From Psychromonas sp. MME1 (GTDB lineage: Bacteria; Pseudomonadota; Gammaproteobacteria; Enterobacterales; Psychromonadaceae), in NCBI RefSeq assembly GCF_041080865.1, contig NZ_CP160906.1, positions 248,001-312,000 of the forward strand: DNA of 64,000 nt, in the 5' to 3' direction. Below are positions 1-8,952 of the stretch, piece by piece (the stretch's first letter is position 1; each line of letters starts with the position of its first letter). Below the pieces are notes generated by a model that was given only the letters and a program-made list of their open reading frames with translations, was not told the origin of the DNA and made no database searches. The position numbers and the translations under genes are program-made.

Positions 1-2
1 TA

Positions 3-1955
3 GATATTCATGATATTCAAGATGCCGTTGAAGTTTGTTTAATGAAAAGTGGGCATAGTGAATTAGCCCGTGTTTACATTGAATATCGTCACGATAGAGA
101 CATTGCCCGTGAACGTAAAAGTCACTTAAATAGTGAGATTTATGGGTTGATTGAGCAAAGCAATGCCGCATTACTAAATGAAAACGCCAATAAAGATAGT
201 AAAGTTATCCCGACCCAGCGCGACCTCTTAGCGGGGATTGTCGCTAAGCATTATGCTAAATCTTATATATTACCTCGCGATGTGGTGCGTGCGCACGATA
301 AAGGTGAATTACATTATCACGATTTAGATTATGCGCCTTTTTTCCCAATGTTTAACTGTATGTTGATCGATATAAAGGGGATGTTTACGCAGGGCTTTAA
401 AATGGGCAATGCTGAAATTGAGGAGCCAAAATCAATTTCAACGGCGACGGCTGTTACGGCACAAATTATTGCACAGGTGGCTAGCCACATTTATGGTGGA
501 ACCACTATTAATGGGATTGATACTACGCTCGCACCCTATGTCAGCATGAGTTATAAAAAACATCTTGTGATAGCTAATAAGTGGAATATTGCCGAGCCGC
601 AAAACTATGCTGCTGAACAGACAGAAAAAGAGTGCTATGACGCCTTCCAGTCACTCGAGTATGAGGTGAATACCTTACATACGGCTAATGGTCAAACGCC
701 TTTTGTTACCTTTGGTTTAGGATTGGGCACCAGTTGGGAAGCGCGTTTAATTCAAGAGTCAATCTTTAAAATTCGTATCGCTGGTTTGGGTAAAAATCGC
801 AAAACCGCCATTTTCCCTAAATTGGTATTTGCGATTAAAGAGGGGGTTAACCATAAACAGGGCGATCCCAACTACGATATTAAACAATTGGCATTGGAAT
901 GTGCCTCAAAACGGATGTACCCAGATATTTTGAATTTCGATAAAGTGGTGGAAGTCACTGGGTCATTTAAAACCCCAATGGGATGCCGCAGTTTCTTGGA
1001 TGCCTATAAAGAAAATGATGAGCTGATCCATGATGGTCGTAATAATCTTGGCGTTGTAAGTGTTAACTTACCTCGTGTTGCTCTTGAATCTGGCTGTGAT
1101 GAAGAACAGTTCTACAAATTATTAGATAGTCGTTTAGCCTTGGCGAAAAAAGCATTAGATACGCGTATTGAAAGGTTGTCGGAAGTGAAAGCCAGTGTTG
1201 CTCCTATCCTTTATATGGAAGGTGCCTGTGGGGTACGTTTAAAAGCCAATGATTGTGTTGCCGATATATTTAAAAATGGCCGCGCTTCTATTTCATTGGG
1301 CTACATCGGTTTACATGAAACAATTAATGCATTGTACGGTACAGATGATCACCTATTTGATAACACTGAAAAACAACAAAAAGCACTTGCTGTCATTAGT
1401 TATTTAAAAGAGGCGACTAAACGTTGGACTGCGGAAACTGGCTATGGCTTTAGTCTATACTCAACGCCTTCAGAAAATTTATGTGACCGTTTCTGCCGCT
1501 TAGATGCGAAGCAATTTGGTGTTTTAGATGGGGTGACCGATAAAGGCTATTATACAAATAGTTACCATTTGGATGTTGAAAAAATCGCGAATCCATATGA
1601 TAAACTTGATTTTGAGATGCCATACCCTGCGATTGCTAGCGGTGGATTCATCTGTTATGGCGAATATCCAAATATGCAACATAACCTTAAAGCGTTAGAA
1701 GACGTTTGGGATTACAGCTATTCACGCGTCCCTTATTACGGTACTAACACCCCCATTGATGAGTGTTATGAGTGTGGATTCCATGGCGAATTTGACTGTA
1801 CCAGTAAAGGGTTTGTATGCCCTAGTTGTGGTAACTCCGACTCTGAAAAAGTGGCGGTAACACGCCGTGTATGTGGCTACCTAGGTAGCCCCGATGCGCG
1901 CCCATTTAATGAAGGCAAGCAAGAAGAAGTGAAGCGTCGCGTTAAACACCTTTAA
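3..1955 (+). CDS. nrdD: Anaerobic ribonucleoside-triphosphate reductase (5' end outside window)
   Basis: This class III reductase makes deoxyribonucleotides from ribonucleotides without oxygen, using a glycyl radical installed by NrdG. The frame is open from base 3, so the true start lies upstream; about 650 codons are visible against roughly 710 in E. coli, and the missing part is most of the ATP-cone region. The body is nearly colinear with E. coli NrdD as I recall it. The C-terminal end shows two zinc-binding cysteine pairs (CYEC and CPSC) followed by the glycyl-radical motif RVCGYLGSPDARPFN. nrdG follows after a hairpin, as in other enterobacteria and vibrios. The identification is firm. 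Confidence 0.97.
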   Translation, partial: DIHDIQDAVEVCLMKSGHSELARVYIEYRHDRDIARERKSHLNSEIYGLIEQSNAALLNENANKDSKVIPTQRDLLAGIVAKHYAKSYILPRDVVRAHDKGELHYHDLDYAPFFPMFNCMLIDIKGMFTQGFKMGNAEIEEPKSISTATAVTAQIIAQVASHIYGGTTINGIDTTLAPYVSMSYKKHLVIANKWNIAEPQNYAAEQTEKECYDAFQSLEYEVNTLHTANGQTPFVTFGLGLGTSWEARLIQESIFKIRIAGLGKNRKTAIFPKLVFAIKEGVNHKQGDPNYDIKQLALECASKRMYPDILNFDKVVEVTGSFKTPMGCRSFLDAYKENDELIHDGRNNLGVVSVNLPRVALESGCDEEQFYKLLDSRLALAKKALDTRIERLSEVKASVAPILYMEGACGVRLKANDCVADIFKNGRASISLGYIGLHETINALYGTDDHLFDNTEKQQKALAVISYLKEATKRWTAETGYGFSLYSTPSENLCDRFCRLDAKQFGVLDGVTDKGYYTNSYHLDVEKIANPYDKLDFEMPYPAIASGGFICYGEYPNMQHNLKALEDVWDYSYSRVPYYGTNTPIDECYECGFHGEFDCTSKGFVCPSCGNSDSEKVAVTRRVCGYLGSPDARPFNEGKQEEVKRRVKHL

Positions 1956-1981
1956 ATTTTATATTTAATAACAGCAAGATA

Positions 1982-2010
1982 AAAACACCTCGCTTAACGT
2001 GGGGTGTTTT
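1982..2010 (+). terminator. Hairpin between nrdD and nrdG
   Basis: AAAACACC and GGTGTTTT can pair across a 13-base loop, and a T-rich stretch follows. It lies between the nrdD stop and the nrdG ribosome-binding site, so it may attenuate transcription into nrdG rather than stop it completely. Confidence 0.6.
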
Positions 2011-2030
2011 GCTTTTAGGAATTCGCCGGT

Positions 2031-2501
2031 ATGAATTACAGTAAATATTATCCGCTTGATGTACTCAATGGTGAAGGTACGCGTTGTACACTATTTGTCT
2101 CTGGGTGTATTCATCACTGTAAAGGTTGTTATAATCAGTCAACCCTCTCGCCCGACGCTGGGGAGTTGTTTACCGAGCAGTTGGCTGATCAGATAATTCA
2201 AGACCTTAATGACACACGCATAAAAAGAGCGGGGTTAACCCTCTCCGGTGGTGATCCTCTGCATCCAGCAAATATCGAACAGGTTTTGGCATTGATTAAG
2301 CGTGTTAAAAATGAGTGTGTCGATAAAAATATATGGCTATGGACTGGCTATACATTAGCGGAACTTAATCCACAACAGCAAGAAATTATTGCGCTGATTG
2401 ATGTGCTGGTAGATGGTAAGTTTATTAAGGAGCTTGCCGATCCAAACTTGCAGTGGCGAGGCAGTAGTAATCAAGTCGTACATCGCTTTGAGAAAGTATA
2501 A
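2031..2501 (+). CDS. nrdG: Anaerobic ribonucleotide reductase activating protein
   Basis: This radical-SAM enzyme generates the glycyl radical on NrdD. The [4Fe-4S] motif CxxxCxxC is at Cys26, Cys30 and Cys33, followed by the SAM-binding region with the SGGDPL element near residue 73. The 156-residue length fits the family (154 in E. coli). A TAGGA ribosome-binding site lies just upstream of the ATG. The gene is 75 bases downstream of nrdD with a hairpin between. No clear terminator follows it. Confidence 0.96.
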   Translation: MNYSKYYPLDVLNGEGTRCTLFVSGCIHHCKGCYNQSTLSPDAGELFTEQLADQIIQDLNDTRIKRAGLTLSGGDPLHPANIEQVLALIKRVKNECVDKNIWLWTGYTLAELNPQQQEIIALIDVLVDGKFIKELADPNLQWRGSSNQVVHRFEKV

Positions 2502-2580
2502 ACCTTAAAGATGAGGGGAGCTATGTAAGTCATTAGGTATTCGTGTTTGAAATTCCGCTGGCTTGGTCAACGAATGCTAA

Positions 2581-2627
2581 CTTACATATCATAAATTCTA
2601 ATTTACATGTCATAAATTCTCTATAGC
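2581..2627 (+). promoter_or_regulatory. 21-bp direct repeat before the chemoreceptor gene, possible Pho-like site
   Basis: Two 19-base copies, CTTACATATCATAAATTCT and TTTACATGTCATAAATTCT, start 21 bases apart. The second contains ATGTCAT, one mismatch from the PhoB half-site CTGTCAT, and TATAGC (a possible -10) begins 8 bases after it. The 21-base period does not exactly fit the 11-base phasing of Pho boxes, so the regulator is uncertain. The repeat itself is plain in the sequence. Confidence 0.4.
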
Positions 2628-2713
2628 ACGGTTTTTTTTTACCTCTAACTTCCTAAAAAATGATTTATACATTACAGTACCCTCATATTTTATGGACGAA
2701 GTAATGGTGAAAA

Positions 2714-4330
2714 ATGAAAATTTCAAATTTAAAAATTAAACACCGTATTAACATGATAACGTTTGTTGCATTAGCCTCCTTTATCATTTCAGTCATTATT
2801 AATAACATGACTACTGCAAATAATGCAGCTAGGTTAAACGCTCTGCAAAATCAACTTTATCCGGTGCTCAATCTTGCGACGATCAATGAAGGGTTACTCA
2901 TTCAATTAGATCAGATTATTCAGTCAACGGTAACGACGGGTGAAGAAGAAAATTTACAAACCGTAAAAAAAATGGTCGATCAGATTAGTACTAACTTAGA
3001 TCAAATTGGTCAGTTATTGCCAGAAAAAACCAATACCATGCAGCAAGTAAAAAAAGACGTAGTAACTTACCATAAAAATGCAGAATTATTAGTTAGTGCT
3101 TTTTTAGCTGATGACGTGGATTTTAATGCGATTAAAGCACAAGCAGCTAGTAATGCAGAGCGCTACCAGAGTTTGGTTAAAAACTTTGCGAGTAATCTAA
3201 GAGAGTTTCAAGACCTTTTTACTCAAAGTATTGAAATTACCAATACTGAATCTGATAGTGCGCAAATGTCCATGATGATAATTGCTGTTATCGCTACGTT
3301 ATTAATGATTTTAGTGGGATTTTTAGTTAATCGCTCAATTACCTCTACACTGTCAAGTGTCACTATGTCATTACAAAATATATCCGAAGGTGAGGGTGAT
3401 TTACGTTCGCGTATTCAGTATGACGGTAAAGATGAAATAGCTGAATTAGTGCGTTGGTTTAATCAGTTTGTATCAAAATTGCAATCTTCAATCGCCGATA
3501 CTAAAAATACGACTGATAGCCTTAGTGAGGTATCAAATACCTTATTAAAGGGGACAAAAAATAGTGAGTTGAGCGTAAATGAGCAAAATATCGCTATTGA
3601 AAAAATATCGCATGCGATGAATGAAATGTTTATTAGTGTTACGCATATCGCGGAGTACGCCGCCAATGCTTCTAATGAGGCGAATGAGGCCCATAAAGAA
3701 GCACAAAATGGCTCCGTAGTGGTTAATGAAGCGGTGGCTACAATTAAGCAACTCGCAGGTGAAGTACAAACTACCGCTGCAGTCGTCAATAAACTCGATG
3801 CTTTTACGAACAATGTTAATGATATTTTAGACACTATCAGAGGCATTGCGGATCAAACTAATCTGCTTGCATTAAACGCCGCAATTGAAGCTGCTAGAGC
3901 GGGTGAACAGGGGCGCGGTTTTGCTGTCGTTGCTGATGAGGTGAGAACATTGGCTTCTCGTACTCAAGCGTCGACTCAAGAGATTCAGCAGGTGTTACAG
4001 GAACTTAGAACATCATCGAAGCAAGCTGTTCAAGCCATGCAGCATGGTGTGATAACTGCAAATGATGGCGTTGAATCAACGATGCGAGCAGGAACAGCAT
4101 TAACCAGCATTAACATGAAAGTCAGTGCGATAAGCGAAGTTAACGAACAGATTGCAGCTGCCACTGAAGAGCAAAATAATACCTCTGTGTTAATTCAAAA
4201 ATATGTTGCTGACATTCAATCTAATTCACAAAAAGTACAAACAACCACTAAAGATATGGGAGGGATTAGTTTCGATATTCAAAATGTAAGTCAACAGCTA
4301 CAAATTATCACCAATCAATTTAAAGTATAA
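2714..4330 (+). CDS. Methyl-accepting chemotaxis protein
   Basis: This is a membrane chemoreceptor that would signal through CheW/CheA to the flagellar motor. A first transmembrane helix lies near residues 14-32, a helical periplasmic region of about 150 residues follows, and the second membrane helix is near 187-207. A HAMP linker comes next, then a long coiled-coil signalling domain. The conserved hairpin tip ([19 protein letters not shown] onwards) is around residues 380-410. The 538-residue length is normal for the 4HB-type class. The ligand cannot be read from sequence, but the two genes after it encode a porin-like protein and a small PstS-like binding protein, which suggests a phosphate-related or other oxyanion signal. 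Confidence 0.93.
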   Translation: MKISNLKIKHRINMITFVALASFIISVIINNMTTANNAARLNALQNQLYPVLNLATINEGLLIQLDQIIQSTVTTGEEENLQTVKKMVDQISTNLDQIGQLLPEKTNTMQQVKKDVVTYHKNAELLVSAFLADDVDFNAIKAQAASNAERYQSLVKNFASNLREFQDLFTQSIEITNTESDSAQMSMMIIAVIATLLMILVGFLVNRSITSTLSSVTMSLQNISEGEGDLRSRIQYDGKDEIAELVRWFNQFVSKLQSSIADTKNTTDSLSEVSNTLLKGTKNSELSVNEQNIAIEKISHAMNEMFISVTHIAEYAANASNEANEAHKEAQNGSVVVNEAVATIKQLAGEVQTTAAVVNKLDAFTNNVNDILDTIRGIADQTNLLALNAAIEAARAGEQGRGFAVVADEVRTLASRTQASTQEIQQVLQELRTSSKQAVQAMQHGVITANDGVESTMRAGTALTSINMKVSAISEVNEQIAAATEEQNNTSVLIQKYVADIQSNSQKVQTTTKDMGGISFDIQNVSQQLQIITNQFKV

Positions 4331-4365
4331 GAAAAATAATAATTAATATTACAGGGAGTTACATA

Positions 4366-5532
4366 ATGAAGTTTAATTTGAAAACGTTACCACTGGCGAT
4401 TTCTATTGCCTTCGTGCCAGTCTCAGGGATGGCTGACGAAATGATGGATGCAAAAGTTGCACAATTAGAGCAACAAGTTAAGGCATTACAAGCGCACCAA
4501 ACCAATAGTTTAGTCGATAGATTTAATTTTAATGGATTTATCAGTGGTGCTTATATCAGTTCAAATAATCGAGCCAGTTATAACGGCGCAACCTCCAGTG
4601 CCGATTTTTCTCAAGATAGTAAAATGGGCTTTCAAGGCTCTTTTAATATCAATAATCAAACTCAGGCTGTTTTGCAGCTTCTGATGAAAGGTGAAGATGA
4701 TTGGGATGTTAAAGCGGAATGGGCGTATTTATCGTACCGTTTGGATAATGGTGTAAAGGTACGAGGTGGTAAGTTGCGTGTGCCTCTATTTATGTATTCT
4801 GATTACTTAGATGTTGGCTACGCTCAACCCTTTGCCCGTCCACCAAAAGAAGTTTATGACCATGTCATTTTTACTTCATATACAGGTGGTGATATTGCTT
4901 ATGATATCGAATTTGACGATTCAACCTTAACATTGCAAGCCTTTGGTGGTGAATCGAATGTTAATGAAGATAGTATTAATGTAGATTTTTCTAACTTAAT
5001 AGGGGGGAGTGCAGCCTGGACTGATCTCACCTGGACTGTCCGCGCTGTATATGGACAAGCTGATGTAGATGGCGCTGTCTTCGGTGGGGCTTTACCTGTC
5101 GAAGATGAGCAAGCTACATTTACAGGAATCGGTGGTAGTTACGATAATGGTTCATTCCTTGCTGTTACAGAATGGACAAAAGTAAAAGTTGATGGCTTGC
5201 TTGCCGATCATGAGTCAGGATATTTGACATTAGGTTATCGTATTGATGTATTTACGCCCTATACAACGGTCGCTTACATGAAAACTACCGACAACGACAA
5301 AAGAACCTCAATGCCGCTAAATCTTGCATTAAATGATAAAAGAACAGCTTATAGCGCAGGTGTTCGTTGGGATGCTATTGATAATGTGGCTATTAAATTT
5401 GATTTAACCTATGCCACTGATTTTGGTGATACCTCCGGTGGTTTATCTGGTAATGAATATAATCCTGCGACTGGTTCATTCATGCTCGATGATACATTTG
5501 TCTACACAGTTAAGTTCGACGCGGTATTTTAA
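4366..5532 (+). CDS. Outer-membrane porin-like beta-barrel protein
   Basis: The protein starts with a Sec signal peptide (residues 1-23, ending around GMADE). A short coiled-coil segment rich in Gln and Leu follows (about 27-48), then alternating aromatic/polar strands typical of a beta-barrel, ending in a terminal Phe as outer-membrane proteins do. N-terminal coiled coils before a barrel are known from trimeric porins. At 388 residues it is porin sized. A GGGAG ribosome-binding site precedes the start. It sits 35 bases after the chemoreceptor and 11 bases before the PstS-like gene, so the three are probably cotranscribed. I cannot name the substrate. Confidence 0.75.
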   Translation: MKFNLKTLPLAISIAFVPVSGMADEMMDAKVAQLEQQVKALQAHQTNSLVDRFNFNGFISGAYISSNNRASYNGATSSADFSQDSKMGFQGSFNINNQTQAVLQLLMKGEDDWDVKAEWAYLSYRLDNGVKVRGGKLRVPLFMYSDYLDVGYAQPFARPPKEVYDHVIFTSYTGGDIAYDIEFDDSTLTLQAFGGESNVNEDSINVDFSNLIGGSAAWTDLTWTVRAVYGQADVDGAVFGGALPVEDEQATFTGIGGSYDNGSFLAVTEWTKVKVDGLLADHESGYLTLGYRIDVFTPYTTVAYMKTTDNDKRTSMPLNLALNDKRTAYSAGVRWDAIDNVAIKFDLTYATDFGDTSGGLSGNEYNPATGSFMLDDTFVYTVKFDAVF

Positions 5533-5543
5533 GGGGCGATAAA

Positions 5544-5939
5544 ATGAAACAATTATTATTAGTATTAACGCTCGTATTTGGCGTTGTTTTCTCTGTTTCA
5601 GCAGGGGTGGTGGTTATAGGTAATCCAGCCGCGAGTGATATATCATTAGGTGAAGCCAAAAAATTGTTCTTAGGAAAAGGGGATACTTCACTGGTGATTT
5701 ATGAACTAGATGAAGGTGATGCAACTCGTACTGAATTCCACTCTGTGGTAACGGGGAAATCAGAGTCTCAGTTAAAAGCCTTCTGGTCGAAGCAAGTTTT
5801 TACCGGTAAGGGAAATCCGCCTGCAACGGTCTCATCAGCGTCTGCGATGAAAGCGGCTGTCGCTGCAAATCCTAATGCGATAGGTTATATTGATGAGGCT
5901 GATCTTGATAGTTCAGTTAAGGTTATTTTAAAGCCTTAG
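5544..5939 (+). CDS. Small periplasmic PstS-like substrate-binding protein
   Basis: A signal peptide covers about residues 1-20. The rest matches the short PstS-like phosphate-binding domain family: a start of the VVVIGNPAASDISLGEAKKLF type, a central KAFWSKQVFTGKG element, and a C-terminal AIGYIDE block. At 131 residues it is about half the size of a true PstS and has only one lobe-like unit, so high-affinity transport is doubtful. No ABC permease or ATPase gene lies nearby. It could bring a ligand to the adjacent chemoreceptor or the porin; that role is inference from position. Confidence 0.75.
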   Translation: MKQLLLVLTLVFGVVFSVSAGVVVIGNPAASDISLGEAKKLFLGKGDTSLVIYELDEGDATRTEFHSVVTGKSESQLKAFWSKQVFTGKGNPPATVSSASAMKAAVAANPNAIGYIDEADLDSSVKVILKP

Positions 5940-5967
5940 GTCTATTAATTAGTTCATTTCTCATAAT

Positions 5968-6007
5968 AAAAAGAGGTCGCCCCTATAAGGTGTTACCTCT
6001 TTTTTTT
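5968..6007 (+). terminator. Rho-independent terminator after the porin/PstS-like cluster
   Basis: AAAAAGAGGT pairs with ACCTCTTTTT around a 17-base loop and runs into a tract of Ts. It closes the chemoreceptor-porin-binding protein transcription unit. Confidence 0.85.
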
Positions 6008-6030
6008 AATCATCCCGTAGGTAATTGCAT

Positions 6031-6186
6031 TATTCTGCATAATATTGTGATCTGGGCTTGTTGAAGAAAAATGATGGAGAGTAAGGCGCATAATTGAGTA
6101 ATCGTTAGCTATTGCGATTGAATGCAATGCAGCTTTCTATTATTTTAACCAACAAGATAGATCAGATCTTAAGCTTATTGGTATAA
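6031..6186 (+). repeat. Dispersed repeat family 1, copy A
   Basis: This roughly 155-base intergenic sequence contains GCATAATATTGTGATC near its start and ACCAACAAGATAGATC near its end, and finishes with TTGGTATAAG. Related sequences occur at 9399-9559 (reverse), 27815-27980 and 37055-37192. It has no coding capacity. The inverted ends and intergenic placement suggest a non-autonomous MITE-like or REP-like element. Confidence 0.7.
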
Positions 6187-6203
6187 GTATCTGTTCTCAC
6201 TTT

Positions 6204-6854
6204 CTACTGCATTATCGCCTTTTTTTGACGCGATCCGTTCACTAGCTGCTGTGCCGTTAGTTGTTGTAACGGTGATAACTCGCTATATAGCAGCATCGGT
6301 TTTTGATACTTATTGGGATCGGTCACGAGTGCTAGCTCTCCCTGATGAAGTTGATAAAAATAATCCCGATAGCTTTCATTGTCATTGCTCTCTAAAAACT
6401 GTTTTAGATTTATAATTTTTTCTACCTCAGCGATAGATAATGGTTTTTTATAATGGCTAAATTCCACGATATGCGTTTGTTGTAACTGTGTCGATTGCTT
6501 GTTTTGTTGAGCAATTTGTTGTGCCGTGTGAATTTTATTGTTGAGCACATGCGCTTCGACAAGGGGAATGCGGTTAAAAAAATCATATAATTTATCTGCG
6601 CATAAAAAAAGTGCTTGCTGTTTCGCTAATGGAGCGTCTTGAAAATCGATAATTGGCTGGCATTTGCTAGATAAAAAAGGTTCATAGCCAATCTCTTTTT
6701 GTTGCATAAAGAGTAGTAGTTGTTGTACTGCATCACTCAATTTTCGTTGTGATGCCATAATGTTTTGCTTACTAATCTCTAATTGTTGCCCGTCAAAGCT
6801 CATAAATAGGGTGATCAGTGTTACTTCTATTTTTTGCATAATATGGCTGTCCAT
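6204..6854 (-). CDS. Uncharacterised protein paired with the PstS-like/OmpA fusion
   Basis: I do not recognise this 216-residue protein. It lacks a signal peptide and clear membrane helices. It is mostly helical and Gln-rich, with a central QQIAQQNKQSTQLQQT stretch near residues 112-128, and contains two cysteines. An ATG at residue 6 is an alternative start to the one at 6854. The gene begins 18 bases after the stop of the fusion gene, so the two are very likely cotranscribed from the PhoB-like promoter upstream of the fusion. A cytoplasmic partner of the fusion's N-terminal segment is possible but unproven. Confidence 0.7.
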   Translation of the reverse strand: MDSHIMQKIEVTLITLFMSFDGQQLEISKQNIMASQRKLSDAVQQLLLFMQQKEIGYEPFLSSKCQPIIDFQDAPLAKQQALFLCADKLYDFFNRIPLVEAHVLNNKIHTAQQIAQQNKQSTQLQQTHIVEFSHYKKPLSIAEVEKIINLKQFLESNDNESYRDYFYQLHQGELALVTDPNKYQKPMLLYSELSPLQQLTAQQLVNGSRQKKAIMQ

Positions 6855-6872
6855 CTTGATCTCCTGTTAATT

Positions 6873-8726
6873 TTAAAAAAACCAAACTTCCACGCGTCGA
6901 TTTTTACTTCGACCTAATGCGTTGCTATTTGAGGCTATGGGCATTTGTTCACCAAAGCCTTCGACAGCGACGACACTAATTCCTCTTGCCAATAACTCAT
7001 TTTCAATCATTTTAGCGCGTGCAAGTGAAAGTTTGATATTTTTAGCGCTATCGCCTAAAGCATCAGAAAAGCCCATTAAGGCGATGCGTCTACCCGGATT
7101 GTTTTCCATATATTGTACTAATCGCGGTAGATCCCGTTTGCTCTTATTGTCAAGCTCGTCACTGCTAGTTTGAAAACGGAAGTTGACTGAAAGACGTTTA
7201 GCAATATCGGTATAATTGTTGTAAACATCGGGGGCACTTTTAATGGGATAGACACTCTCTAGTTTAATGTTTTGTGAAATTAACCCTTCATTTTCAACGA
7301 TTATTTGCCCGTCATGGGAGGCAGCAAAGTCCGCAAAGCCCTTTGCCAAATCACTGCCATTGACCGGAAGATAGAGGTATAAGCGTCGCGCAAGGGGGTA
7401 ATCTTCTGTGCTGATTGTAAAGTGTGTTGGGTAGATGGAAATACTTCCTTGCGACTCGGCGATGGCGAGGCTTTTGCTATTATTAACATAGGGTAAACCA
7501 ATAAATCCAATCGCACTGGTATCTCCGGCGACTTGTTCGGAAAGTTCATTGCTAGATTCATAGCGTCGTGCGTTATCGGCTAATTTTTGTTGATTGGGTT
7601 TTAATACTAAATTTTTAAATGTATCCCATGTCCCTGAATTTTCATCGCGAGCATAGAGGTTAATTGGGCTATCTGCACCGCCTAACTCAGACCAATTCGT
7701 TATTTCACCTGAAAATATTTTAGCTAATTTATCATTTGTCAGCCCAGTTATAGGGTTCGTTGGGTTGACTATAATCGCTAATCCGTCTAAACCGATAATA
7801 TATTCTTGGCTTGCTAATCCTAGGTCGCCGTTGTTAGGGCGTAATGCTACTCTCTCTTTCTCTTTGATTTTTCGTGATGACATAGCGATATCAGCTTGTC
7901 GTTGAAATAAATCTTTGAAGCCAGTGGTTGAACCATGTGCATGTAATTGAATTGCTTTAATCTTATTATCTTCAATATATTGCAGCTCTCGTTCAACTTG
8001 AGCTTCACCTTGCACCCAATGCATCTCTTTAACGCCCTTATTTTTTAAATAGGCTTCCAGTAGGGCTGGCGCTAGGTTTTCACCAATGGTGTTGGAACCA
8101 TGTAATCGTAAACTGATCGTTCGTTCTTCACTGGGCAGGGTCAGTTTCTCAGGCTGCGGTTGAGGTTCGTTGACATGACTTATCGCCGCACTAGTGAGCT
8201 GATCTGCGATTAAATGTGCACCTTGAACTGTGGTTAATGCGCTTGAATATGAGTGGTTAAGTGGTAATTCGCTTTGTCTATGTAAACCGTTTTGTTGTTT
8301 TAGTGAAATATGTAAATAGCCCTGTTGCCAAGCAATGAACGTGATTAAAAATAAGAGTGAAATAGCGATTAACACCTTAATGTTAAAGGGTTTTTCATCA
8401 ATGTTTTCAGAACTGAGTGGTTTCTTACTTGGCTTGTTTTTGGCGGGCATGACTGGGCTGAGTGAAGGTAATTCATGTAAAGAAAATGCTTTTTTTGCTT
8501 TTTTTATGTAAACCGGGGTACGTTGCAGAACATGGATATATTGATTTAGTGTTGCATTATTTAGTTCACTTAACTCATCTAATACAGTCTGCCGATAATT
8601 TGGGTCGTGTATCATTTTATCGACAGAAAGCTGTATATTGTATGCGCTTTTAGTGGCGCTTTGTAATAAACCTAATTGTTCTTTAAATAGCGGGTTTAAA
8701 GCTAGTTCTTCTGTTTGTTCTGACAT
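6873..8726 (-). CDS. Membrane-anchored PstS-like phosphate-binding protein fused to an OmpA peptidoglycan-binding domain
   Basis: The 617-residue protein has an N-terminal cytoplasmic segment of about 115 residues and one membrane helix near 116-134. A periplasmic linker follows, then a PstS-type substrate-binding domain (about 205-480, with LHGSNTIGENLAP at its start). The last part is an OmpA-like domain (about 510-617) with the GFSDALGD and NRRVEVWF elements. It would hold a phosphate-type binding domain between inner membrane and cell wall. No transporter subunits are nearby, so sensing or envelope storage seems more likely than transport. A PhoB-type promoter lies about 110-150 bases upstream, and a small unknown gene follows after 18 bases. 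Confidence 0.85.
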   Translation of the reverse strand: MSEQTEELALNPLFKEQLGLLQSATKSAYNIQLSVDKMIHDPNYRQTVLDELSELNNATLNQYIHVLQRTPVYIKKAKKAFSLHELPSLSPVMPAKNKPSKKPLSSENIDEKPFNIKVLIAISLLFLITFIAWQQGYLHISLKQQNGLHRQSELPLNHSYSSALTTVQGAHLIADQLTSAAISHVNEPQPQPEKLTLPSEERTISLRLHGSNTIGENLAPALLEAYLKNKGVKEMHWVQGEAQVERELQYIEDNKIKAIQLHAHGSTTGFKDLFQRQADIAMSSRKIKEKERVALRPNNGDLGLASQEYIIGLDGLAIIVNPTNPITGLTNDKLAKIFSGEITNWSELGGADSPINLYARDENSGTWDTFKNLVLKPNQQKLADNARRYESSNELSEQVAGDTSAIGFIGLPYVNNSKSLAIAESQGSISIYPTHFTISTEDYPLARRLYLYLPVNGSDLAKGFADFAASHDGQIIVENEGLISQNIKLESVYPIKSAPDVYNNYTDIAKRLSVNFRFQTSSDELDNKSKRDLPRLVQYMENNPGRRIALMGFSDALGDSAKNIKLSLARAKMIENELLARGISVVAVEGFGEQMPIASNSNALGRSKNRRVEVWFF

Positions 8727-8832
8727 TAAATATCCTGATTGATATTACTTTGCAACTACTCTGTCAATAAGCCCTCATTGGCAGAGCGATTGGTTTTCGC
8801 TGATGAAATAAAAAAAACGGTTGATTAGCCCC

Positions 8833-8876
8833 ATTATAGGGATCAAGATGACACGGTCATGTCACCTTTGTGACGG
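8833..8876 (-). promoter_or_regulatory. Candidate PhoB-activated promoter (three half-sites plus -10)
   Basis: On the minus strand three heptamers lie exactly 11 bases apart: CCGTCAC (8876-8870), GTGACAT (8865-8859) and GTGTCAT (8854-8848). They differ from the PhoB half-site CTGTCAT/C at one or two positions each. A perfect -10, TATAAT (8838-8833), follows 9 bases after the last unit, with no good -35. This is the layout of class II PhoB promoters such as E. coli pstS. The downstream gene encodes a PstS-like protein, which supports the reading. Confidence 0.7.
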
Positions 8877-8952
8877 TTTTGTTACACGAAGTTTTTTGCC
8901 TGAGGATGTTTGATAAAAAGAGGAATCTCCTTTTCCTCTTTTCATTCGGTGA

